5,091 bases of DNA from Candidatus Aquicultor primus (GTDB lineage Bacteria; Actinomycetota; Aquicultoria; Aquicultorales; Aquicultoraceae): NCBI GenBank assembly GCA_001767575.1, contig MELI01000102.1:1-5091 (forward strand), in the 5' to 3' direction. A model generated the notes under the pieces. It was not told the origin of the DNA, searched no databases, and saw only the letters and a program-made list of their open reading frames with translations. The translations under genes were made by a program, and so were the position numbers. Shown in pieces: positions 1 through 4,370 of this stretch (position 1 is the first letter of the stretch; every line of letters begins with the position of its first letter).

Positions 1-605
1 AGGCGCTCGGCGTCGACTATATAGACGAGAGCGAGGTTCTTACCCCCGCCGATGAAGAGCACCACATCAACAAGTGGGACTTTAAAGTACCCTTCGTATG
101 CGGTTGCCGCAATATGGGTGAGGCGCTCCGCCGTCTCTCCGAAGGCGCGGCGATGATTCGCACTAAAGGCGAGCCCGGTACCGGCAACATCGTCGAAGCC
201 GTGCGTCACATGCGCTCGGTCAACGAAGCTGTCGGCTGGTTAAAAGGATTGCGCGAAGAAGAGCTTTTCGCGGCGGCAAAAGATTTGCAGGCTCCTTACG
301 AACTTATCAAATGGGTCCACGATAACGGGCGGCTCCCGGTTGTTAATTTCTCAGCCGGCGGCATTGCCACACCGGCGGATGCGGCGCTGATGATGCAGCT
401 CGGCGCGGACGGCGTCTTTGTCGGCTCCGGTATCTTCAAAAGCGGCGACCCCGCCAAGCGGGCCAAGGCCATCGTCCAGGCGACGACGCACTTCGCCGAC
501 GCTGCGCTACTCGCTGAAATCTCGAAAGACCTCGGCGAGCCGATGGTCGGCATAGAGATAAGCCAGATTCCGCAGGCCGAGATGATGCAGGAGCGCGGCT
601 GGTAG
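1..605 (+). CDS. pdxS: Pyridoxal 5'-phosphate synthase, synthase subunit PdxS (5' end outside window)
   Basis: PdxS (Pdx1/SNZ family) builds pyridoxal 5'-phosphate from ribose 5-phosphate, glyceraldehyde 3-phosphate and ammonia supplied by PdxT. The reading frame is open from base 3 and ends at TAG 603-605, giving 200 visible residues. By recalled alignment these match residues 95-294 of the B. subtilis protein with no gap, so about 94 N-terminal residues, including the first catalytic lysine (Lys81), lie upstream. The second catalytic lysine (Lys149) is visible at residue 55 of the fragment, in [12 protein letters not shown]. The family phosphate-binding segments follow: [20 protein letters not shown] and [14 protein letters not shown]. 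The C-terminus ends in the typical MQERGW. The protein is a cytosolic (beta/alpha)8 barrel that assembles as a dodecamer and docks PdxT. The next gene is pdxT, three bases downstream. Nothing looks broken apart from the window edge. Confidence 0.98.
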   Translation, partial: ALGVDYIDESEVLTPADEEHHINKWDFKVPFVCGCRNMGEALRRLSEGAAMIRTKGEPGTGNIVEAVRHMRSVNEAVGWLKGLREEELFAAAKDLQAPYELIKWVHDNGRLPVVNFSAGGIATPADAALMMQLGADGVFVGSGIFKSGDPAKRAKAIVQATTHFADAALLAEISKDLGEPMVGIEISQIPQAEMMQERGW

Positions 606-608
606 ACA

Positions 609-1184
609 TTGAACAATATCAAAATCGGCGTGCTGGCCCTACAGGGTGCGGTGCGCGAACACATCCAGCATATCGAAGCGCTTGGCGCGACCGGGGTCGC
701 CGTCAAGCGGCCCCGCGAACTCGATGACATCGCGGGGCTTATCATACCCGGCGGGGAGAGCACGGCCATCGGTAAATTGATGGTAGAATACGATTTCATC
801 GATGCCGTGCGCGCTTTCGGCGAGGCCGGCAAGCCGGTCTACGGGACTTGCGCCGGCATGATACTATTGGCGCAGCGAATCGCCGAAGGCGACCAGCCGC
901 TCTTGGGCTTGATGGATATCGAGGCGCGCCGCAATGCGTTCGGGCGGCAGCGCGAAAGCTTCGAAGCCAACCTTGATATAGCGGGCATCGGGCCCTTCAG
1001 GGCGGTCTTCATCCGCGCTCCGTGGATAGAAGCGATTGGCGAGGGTGTCCAAACGCTTGCCGAGTTTGATAATATTAAGGTGATGGCGAGGCAAAACCAG
1101 TATCTCGTCTCGGCGTTTCACCCCGAACTCACCGGGGACGTGCGCATACATAAATATTTTTTGGATATGATAGAGGAGGCGTAA
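609..1184 (+). CDS. pdxT: Pyridoxal 5'-phosphate synthase, glutaminase subunit PdxT
   Basis: PdxT (Pdx2/SNO family) is a class I glutamine amidotransferase that hydrolyses glutamine and passes ammonia to PdxS. The 191-residue length matches the family (B. subtilis about 196). Visible motifs are the N-terminal GVLALQGAVREH, the oxyanion segment PGGEST (residues 48-52 region), the nucleophile Cys81 in GTCAGMILLA, the RNAFGRQ segment (108-114), and the His171/Glu173 pair in FHPELT that completes the triad. The start is TTG at 609. The pdxS stop lies only three bases before it in another frame, and the next in-frame start-like codon (GTG 630) would cut into the conserved first strand. No strong Shine-Dalgarno sequence lies at normal distance (AGGAG at 589-593 is 15 bases away), so translation probably depends on coupling to pdxS. 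The stop TAA 1182-1184 shares one base with the yebC ATG. Confidence 0.98.
   Translation: MNNIKIGVLALQGAVREHIQHIEALGATGVAVKRPRELDDIAGLIIPGGESTAIGKLMVEYDFIDAVRAFGEAGKPVYGTCAGMILLAQRIAEGDQPLLGLMDIEARRNAFGRQRESFEANLDIAGIGPFRAVFIRAPWIEAIGEGVQTLAEFDNIKVMARQNQYLVSAFHPELTGDVRIHKYFLDMIEEA
1172..1179 (+). promoter_or_regulatory. Ribosome binding site of yebC inside pdxT
   Basis: AGAGGAGG lies in the last codons of pdxT, four bases before the yebC ATG at 1184. It is a near-ideal Shine-Dalgarno sequence. Together with the overlapping TAATG stop/start it fixes the yebC start and indicates translational coupling. Confidence 0.85.
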
Positions 1185-1930
1185 TGTCGGGGCATTCTAA
1201 ATGGGCGACTATTAAGCATAAGAAGGGCAGGGAGGATGCCAAGCGCGGCAAGCTCTTCGGAAAGCTAAGCCGAGCGATAATGGTCGCCGCGCGCAACGGC
1301 AGCAATCCTGACATGAACGCAACTCTCGCCAATGCTATAGAGAAGGCAAGAAGTTACAGCATGCCGGCGGACAACATCGACCGTGCCGTAAAGAAGGGCG
1401 CGGGCGAGCTTGAGGCCGTCAACTACGAGGAGCTGACCTATGAGGGGTTCGGCCCCGCCGGTGTCGCCATCATGGTCGACGTCATGACGGACAACCGCAA
1501 CCGCACCGCCTCGGACGTCCGCCACGTCTTCACCAAATACGGCGGCAATATGGGCGCATCCGGCTCCGTGGGCTGGATGTTTGACAGAAAAGGCGTCATC
1601 GCGGTCGATAAAAGCCATCCCATCGGCGAGGACGAGCTATTTACCTTTGCAGTCGAAGCCGGCGCCGAGGACATGACGGATGAAGGCGACCAGTGGCAGA
1701 TAACCACCGACCCCACCGAGCTCAACGCCGTCAAAAAGGCTTTCGAACAGCACGGCATACCCATCGCCCTCTCCGAGATATCGATGATCCCAAAGACCCC
1801 CGTAGAACTCACCAAAGACGAAGCCGTCAAGGTTTTAAGATTCATGGACGCCTTGGACGACAACGACGACGTCCAAGACGCCTACGGCAATTTTGATATC
1901 CCGGCCGAGGTGTTGGAGGAGTTGGCGTAA
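1184..1930 (+). CDS. yebC: YebC/TACO1-family translation-associated protein
   Basis: This is a full-length YebC/PmpR family (DUF28) protein of 248 residues, the usual size. It opens with the family signature MSGHSKWATIKHKK, followed by a basic helical N-terminal domain. The conserved central block follows: YEGFGPAGVAIMV (residues 86-98), DNRNRTASDVRHVF (103-116) and GGNMGASGSVGWMF (120-133). An acidic C-terminal tail (residues 222-248) ends the protein. Family members were long labelled transcriptional regulators. More recent work on bacterial YebC and mitochondrial TACO1 ties them to ribosomes, helping translation through proline-rich stretches. The protein is cytosolic. Its start is set by the strong ribosome binding site just upstream and by the one-base overlap with pdxT. 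In many Actinobacteria yebC is followed directly by ruvC; here about 1.28 kb of unrelated, AT-richer DNA intervenes. Confidence 0.97.
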   Translation: MSGHSKWATIKHKKGREDAKRGKLFGKLSRAIMVAARNGSNPDMNATLANAIEKARSYSMPADNIDRAVKKGAGELEAVNYEELTYEGFGPAGVAIMVDVMTDNRNRTASDVRHVFTKYGGNMGASGSVGWMFDRKGVIAVDKSHPIGEDELFTFAVEAGAEDMTDEGDQWQITTDPTELNAVKKAFEQHGIPIALSEISMIPKTPVELTKDEAVKVLRFMDALDDNDDVQDAYGNFDIPAEVLEELA

Positions 1931-1985
1931 GCCCGATTTCTTCTAGGCAATCGCACATTAAGGAATCCGTAAATTTCACGGCAAC

Positions 1986-2043
1986 GCCCTCTTAGTTGGT
2001 TAGGGCATAGCATTCATCTGCCCTTCGAGCTAAAACTCGGAGG
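1986..2043. repeat. Stacked inverted repeats in the convergent gap after yebC
   Basis: The gap between the yebC stop (1930) and the stop of the minus-strand gene (2030-2032) contains nested inverted repeats. GCCCT (1986-1990) can pair with AGGGC (2002-2006). AGGGCA (2002-2007) can instead pair perfectly with TGCCCT (2019-2024). CCTTCGAG (2022-2029) pairs with CTCGGAGG (2036-2043) across a six-base loop, with one G-T wobble. The third stem spans the stop codon of the minus-strand gene. The position suits a two-way transcription end, but no T-run follows on either strand, so it is not a canonical intrinsic terminator. The remainder of 1931-1985 shows nothing recognisable. Confidence 0.45.
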
Positions 2044-2509
2044 CGATTATGCAACCGTGCTCTTCGAGTTCGTTGTGACCGATTGCGATGAAATGCGTTC
2101 CGTCGGGACTTGGGATTTCTCTTCTGGGTTTATCGAGTAATCCGCTTGCACGAAGTTTATAGAGGTCAACAAAGATCCATTCGATTATCGTATCGCCCTC
2201 AGTCCATCCATAAAAATAATAATCTCCGAATCCTTCTTTGATCTTTTGAAGTTCTGTCTTTGCACCGGTTGGACGGCTCGAGCGTATGGTTAGATCACGA
2301 TAAGTCTTATACGGTCGTCGGAAGCGCATCGCGATTCGATACATTCCGTTGGCGACCGCCATAACATCAGTAGCCTCTTTAACGTCAGCCTCGAAGCCGG
2401 CCTCTTCAAAGTCGACAAAGAGACCAGCCGGAAGCGATCTTAATATGCCGAAGGCTTGTGAAATATGCTTATTTGAAAAACTGCGATCCGTATAGTAGCC
2501 GGGACTCAC
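2030..2509 (-). CDS. Hypothetical protein, 159 residues, accessory
   Basis: I do not recognise a named family. The protein is soluble, with no signal peptide or membrane segment. The most structured-looking part is residues 70-120: a strand-like YRDLTIR, a GAKTELQKIKEGFGDYYFYG block rich in aromatic and acidic residues, then IIEWIFVDLYKLR. A short FIAIGHNEL strand (140-148) is near the C-terminus. This resembles small uncharacterised proteins I associate with phage and accessory regions, but I cannot assign an activity. The start is GTG at 2509-2507: AGGTG (2519-2515) lies five bases upstream, and a TATAAT box lies 38 bases before it. G+C is clearly lower than in neighbouring housekeeping genes (28/60 at 2101-2160), which hints at later acquisition. 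The gene converges on yebC and diverges from the 72-residue gene. It is very probably a real gene; its function is unknown. Confidence 0.8.
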   Translation of the reverse strand: MSPGYYTDRSFSNKHISQAFGILRSLPAGLFVDFEEAGFEADVKEATDVMAVANGMYRIAMRFRRPYKTYRDLTIRSSRPTGAKTELQKIKEGFGDYYFYGWTEGDTIIEWIFVDLYKLRASGLLDKPRREIPSPDGTHFIAIGHNELEEHGCIIASEF

Positions 2510-2512
2510 GCA

Positions 2513-2519
2513 ATCACCT
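2513..2519 (-). promoter_or_regulatory. Ribosome binding site of the 159-residue gene
   Basis: Read on the minus strand this is AGGTGAT, a direct match to the complement of the 16S rRNA 3' tail. The AGGTG core ends five bases before the GTG codon. It is the main reason for choosing GTG 2509 as the start. Confidence 0.7.
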
Positions 2520-2547
2520 GTTGGTAGGTTTAAGACAGACCTTGTCT

Positions 2548-2577
2548 ATTATACGCAAAGTAGCTTACAAGCGTCGA
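2548..2577 (-). promoter_or_regulatory. Predicted promoter of the 159-residue gene
   Basis: On the minus strand there is a perfect -10 TATAAT (2553-2548). An 18-base spacer precedes it, with TCGACG (2577-2572; four of six matches to TTGACA) as a possible -35. Transcription would begin near 2541 and give a leader of about 30 bases to the GTG start. The -10 is strong by eye; the -35 is weak. Confidence 0.55.
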
Positions 2578-2588
2578 GTAAGTGCTGC

Positions 2589-2617
2589 TTGTTCGGTATT
2601 GTTGGGTGGATTATAAT
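2589..2617 (+). promoter_or_regulatory. Predicted promoter of the 72-residue gene
   Basis: TTGTTC (2589-2594) and a perfect TATAAT (2612-2617) are separated by exactly 17 bases, as for a housekeeping sigma factor. Only three of six -35 bases match. Transcription would start near 2624, about 60 bases before the ATG. It lies back-to-back with the minus-strand promoter. Confidence 0.55.
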
Positions 2618-2629
2618 GAAAACAAGCGA

Positions 2630-2679
2630 GCATAAGCGGATATATGCGGGCGGAAAAGCAAAATCCGCCGATTAAGGCG
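2630..2679 (+). promoter_or_regulatory. Leader with alternative hairpins that may hide the ribosome binding site
   Basis: Nearly the whole predicted leader of the 72-residue gene is made of short complementary segments. GCATA (2630-2634) pairs with TATGC (2643-2647). GGCGGA (2649-2654) pairs with TCCGCC (2664-2669) across an A-rich nine-base loop. The CGCC part of that second arm (2666-2669) can instead pair with GGCG (2676-2679) across a six-base loop, which would bury the likely Shine-Dalgarno TAAGG (2673-2677). GCGGA (2636-2640) is a further possible partner for TCCGC (2664-2668). This is the layout expected of an on/off translational switch, but it matches no riboswitch class I know, and the stems are short. 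Confidence 0.35.
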
Positions 2680-2684
2680 TCAAT

Positions 2685-2903
2685 ATGAAAGAATCGACAA
2701 TGCGTTATGCCGTCACCTACGATGTAAAACAACCCAATAAAGAAGTCTATCGAAAAACCTCTGCGGCTGAAGCGAAAACCAAAGAGCGGGCGGTTAAACT
2801 TGTCCTTGAAGGGCTATGGTTCTTTGACGATATCGAAGGGGACCACGTTCAAATAATCGATATTAGAGAAGAGCAACCGCCGATGTCAGCCGCTGCCCTG
2901 TAA
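2685..2903 (+). CDS. Small hypothetical protein, 72 residues
   Basis: I do not recognise a family. The protein is small, charged and probably cytosolic, with no membrane segment. By eye the order is a strand (residues 7-14, RYAVTYDV), a long lysine- and alanine-rich helix (about 24-45), then a strand HVQIIDIREE (54-63) and a short tail. The first ATG (2685) has TAAGG (2673-2677) seven bases upstream. A second in-frame ATG at 2700 would give 67 residues beginning MRYAVTYDV, and this cannot be excluded. Support for a real gene comes from the promoter-like TATAAT 67 bases upstream, a plausible ribosome binding site and the structured leader. G+C is low (24/60 at 2701-2760) compared with the housekeeping genes. 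It is divergent from the 159-residue gene and separate from ruvC. The function is unknown. Confidence 0.65.
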   Translation: MKESTMRYAVTYDVKQPNKEVYRKTSAAEAKTKERAVKLVLEGLWFFDDIEGDHVQIIDIREEQPPMSAAAL

Positions 2904-2934
2904 CAGTTATCATACCTCGTTTATTTGCATGATC

Positions 2935-2962
2935 CATCGGTAGTAATCAAGACGATGTTTTT
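2935..2962 (+). terminator. Weak terminator-like hairpin after the 72-residue gene
   Basis: CATCG (2935-2939) and CGATG (2953-2957) form a five-base stem followed at once by five Ts (2958-2962). The 13-base loop and short stem make it weak. The position, 31 bases after the small gene's stop, is right for an intrinsic terminator. From here to the ruvC promoter at 3057 I see no gene. Confidence 0.3.
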
Positions 2963-3056
2963 AGTAGACATACCTACCCATCTTTAATTTGAGTCCTGAA
3001 TGCCAACCGTTCTCACTGTGGCCACAAAAAGCGACAACTCAAAAACAGCCCACCCC

Positions 3057-3068
3057 GTTGGCGCCAAC
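3057..3068. repeat. Perfect 12-base palindrome over the ruvC -35
   Basis: GTTGGCGCCAAC is a perfect inverted repeat with no spacer. It covers the predicted -35 hexamer (3058-3063). It could be an operator half-hidden in the promoter, or a chance palindrome. It does not resemble the LexA box downstream. Confidence 0.4.
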
Positions 3069-3086
3069 CCATGTTTTTGCTACAAT
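3058..3086 (+). promoter_or_regulatory. Promoter of ruvCAB
   Basis: TTGGCG (3058-3063; four of six matches to TTGACA) and TACAAT (3081-3086; five of six matches to TATAAT) are separated by exactly 17 bases. A TG at 3078-3079, one base before the -10, makes it an extended -10 promoter. Transcription would start about 3093-3094, giving a leader of about 120 bases before ruvC. The leader contains a CCGGG/CCCGG inverted repeat (3108-3112 and 3122-3126) but no open reading frame of note. Confidence 0.7.
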
Positions 3087-3101
3087 CAAACAGATGTTCG
3101 A
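3086..3101. promoter_or_regulatory. LexA (SOS) box on the ruvC promoter
   Basis: TCAAACAGATGTTCGA matches the actinobacterial LexA operator TCGAAC-N4-GTTCGA at 11 of 12 fixed positions. It also matches the B. subtilis form CGAAC-RNRY-GTTYG with one mismatch, including the purine/pyrimidine pattern AGAT in the spacer. The box begins on the last base of the -10 and covers the predicted transcription start, so bound LexA would block initiation. RuvA and RuvB are known SOS genes in several bacteria, which supports the reading. Binding itself is inferred. Confidence 0.75.
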
Positions 3102-3213
3102 GTGCGCCCGGGCTATATTCCCCCGGACGTTTACATTACAATAAAGCATTGAAGAAGCATTAGCAGATTTTGTCCAACATGCAAACCTAACATAGTCAAA
3201 AATGGGGCAGCCG

Positions 3214-3726
3214 ATGATAATTCTCGCAATCGACCCGGGAACCGCCACCACCGGTTACGGCGTCATCGAACACATAGGGAACCGCTTCAAGGTCAAGGAT
3301 TACGGCATCGTCTCGACCGATGCCAAGACCGCAGCCGAGGTGCGCCTCCAACAAATCTATGATGGCTTAAAGAACCTTATCGCCAGGCATCGCCCGGATT
3401 GTTTCGTTGTGGAGCAGCTCTTTTTCAACGTTAATGTGCGCACGGCGCTCGCGGTAGGTCAGGCGCGCGGGGTGTGTTTGCTGGTGGCAGCCGACGGCGG
3501 CTTGCCGGTGGCCGAATACACGCCGCTTCAGGTAAAACAGGCGGTCGTCGGGTATGGGCGCGCCGAGAAAGCTCAGGTGCAGCATATGGTAAAAGCTATT
3601 CTCAACCTTACCGAAATCCCCAAACCGGACGATGCCGCCGATGCGCTGGCGCTGGCGATTTGCCACGCGCACTCGCACAAGGCAAATGATATTACCAGGA
3701 GAGTGCTGGATGATAGCGTTTCTTAG
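3214..3726 (+). CDS. ruvC: Crossover junction endodeoxyribonuclease RuvC
   Basis: RuvC is the dimeric, Mg-dependent resolvase that cuts Holliday junctions moved by RuvAB. With the start at 3214 it has 170 residues and begins [16 protein letters not shown], aligning with the E. coli start (MAIILGIDPG). All four catalytic acids are visible: Asp7 in AIDPG, Glu67 in VVEQLFF, and Asp140 and Asp143 in [13 protein letters not shown]. The [15 protein letters not shown] segment (residues 73-87 here) is typical of the family. An ATG at 3202 would add four residues (MGQP) but has no ribosome binding site. The GGGG at 3204-3207 lies six bases before the 3214 ATG, so I prefer the latter, with moderate certainty. 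The gene has its own promoter and LexA box and overlaps ruvA by 17 bases at its 3' end. Confidence 0.96.
   Translation: MIILAIDPGTATTGYGVIEHIGNRFKVKDYGIVSTDAKTAAEVRLQQIYDGLKNLIARHRPDCFVVEQLFFNVNVRTALAVGQARGVCLLVAADGGLPVAEYTPLQVKQAVVGYGRAEKAQVQHMVKAILNLTEIPKPDDAADALALAICHAHSHKANDITRRVLDDSVS
3697..3703 (+). promoter_or_regulatory. Ribosome binding site of ruvA inside ruvC
   Basis: AGGAGAG lies in the last codons of ruvC, six bases before the ruvA ATG at 3710. It decides the ruvA start against in-frame ATGs further upstream (3632, 3641, 3686), which would add residues not found in RuvA proteins. Confidence 0.8.
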
Positions 3727-4306
3727 GGGGCGCCTCGAAGACAAGAGCCCGGGCTCTATCGATGTGGATGTGGCAGGTGTGGGATACAGGCTCGCGATGT
3801 CGAATAATTCGCTGACGGTCATGCCGTCCCTAGGTGAGTCGGTCTTTATATACACCTATCTCCATGTGCGCGAAGATGCGCTCCAGCTCTTCGGGTTCGC
3901 GAGCGCGCCCGAGCGCGAGCTTTTCGAGAAGCTCATCGGTGTAAGCGGCATCGGCCCCAAGGTCGCGCTTGCGGTACTCTCGGCTTTCGACGTAGATTCG
4001 CTCAAACATGCGATAATAAACGAGGACGTGGCGCTTATCACCTCGATTCCCGGTATCGGGAAGAAAGGTGCGCAGCGCCTCATCCTTGAGTTGAAAGAGA
4101 AGCTGACCCTGCTGGGAACGGGCCTTATGGCCGTGGTCGCCAAAGAAGACCGCTCGGCCTATGACGAAGCGCGCGGGGCGCTTTTGAGCCTCGGATACTC
4201 ATCGCAGGAGGCTCGCAAAGCCCTGGACGGATTTGCGCCCGACGGCGAACGCGTCACTGTCGAGCTGCTGGTGAAACACGCGCTGAAGCGGCTTGCTAAA
4301 GCATAA
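3710..4306 (+). CDS. ruvA: Holliday junction branch migration protein RuvA
   Basis: RuvA binds four-way junctions as a tetramer and loads and regulates the RuvB motor. From the ATG at 3710 it is 198 residues, close to the usual 190-205, and starts [10 protein letters not shown], like family members. Three domains are visible. An OB-fold (about 1-65) contains DVAGVGYRL and the acidic pin pair Glu55-Asp56 in [11 protein letters not shown], at the same positions as in E. coli. Two helix-hairpin-helix motifs follow, [13 protein letters not shown] (75-87) and [15 protein letters not shown] (110-124), which grip DNA backbones. After a linker there is a C-terminal helical domain (about 149-198) starting [16 protein letters not shown], which contacts RuvB. 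Its first 17 bases overlap ruvC, indicating coupled translation. No key residue appears to be missing. Confidence 0.97.
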   Translation: MIAFLRGRLEDKSPGSIDVDVAGVGYRLAMSNNSLTVMPSLGESVFIYTYLHVREDALQLFGFASAPERELFEKLIGVSGIGPKVALAVLSAFDVDSLKHAIINEDVALITSIPGIGKKGAQRLILELKEKLTLLGTGLMAVVAKEDRSAYDEARGALLSLGYSSQEARKALDGFAPDGERVTVELLVKHALKRLAKA

Positions 4307-4324
4307 AATGTGATAATCGCTAAC

Positions 4325-4346
4325 GGCTGTCTTTTAATGGGCAGTC
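4325..4346 (+). other. Small hairpin in the ruvA-ruvB gap
   Basis: GGCTGTC (4325-4331) and GGCAGTC (4340-4346) can form a seven-base stem in RNA with two G-U pairs and an eight-base loop, TTTTAATG. There is no T-run after it, so it is unlikely to be a terminator. It could be an RNA-processing or stability element within the operon, or chance. Confidence 0.3.
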
Positions 4347-4360
4347 TCTAGCGCCTAAAT

Positions 4361-4366
4361 AGGGAG
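4361..4366 (+). promoter_or_regulatory. Ribosome binding site of ruvB
   Basis: AGGGAG lies four bases before the ATG at 4371. It supports that start and independent ribosome loading on ruvB, which is not overlapped by ruvA. Confidence 0.6.
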
Positions 4367-4370
4367 CAAT

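Noticed and set aside
296..832. Minus-strand open frame of 178 codons across pdxS/pdxT
   Set aside because: It is antisense to two well-conserved genes and has a low-complexity serine/alanine-rich translation typical of a shadow frame.
1986..2012. A tRNA-like D-arm (GCCC...TTAGTTGGTTAGGGCA), possibly a tRNA fragment at an integration site
   Set aside because: The loop is four bases too long, and no acceptor stem, anticodon arm or T-arm can be placed around it. A similar stem is explained by the simpler inverted repeats there.
2030..2509. PD-(D/E)XK nuclease assignment for the 159-residue protein
   Set aside because: The TELQK segment has no proper (D/E)xK spacing, so the catalytic motif cannot be demonstrated by eye.
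2582..2595. Second LexA box in the divergent intergenic region
   Set aside because: Only the right half GTTCG (2591-2595) is present; the left half does not resemble CGAAC.
2030..2903. The two small genes as a toxin-antitoxin pair
   Set aside because: They are divergent rather than co-transcribed, and neither protein shows a recognisable toxin or antitoxin motif.
3039..3251. Minus-strand open frame of 70 codons over the ruvC promoter and start
   Set aside because: It overlaps the promoter, LexA box and ruvC start, has no ribosome binding site I can see, and its protein looks like translated noise.
3632..3709. Upstream extension of ruvA to the ATG at 3632
   Set aside because: The extra 26 residues (Arg/Trp-rich) are ruvC read in another frame, and the ATG at 3710 has the ribosome binding site and the conserved family start.
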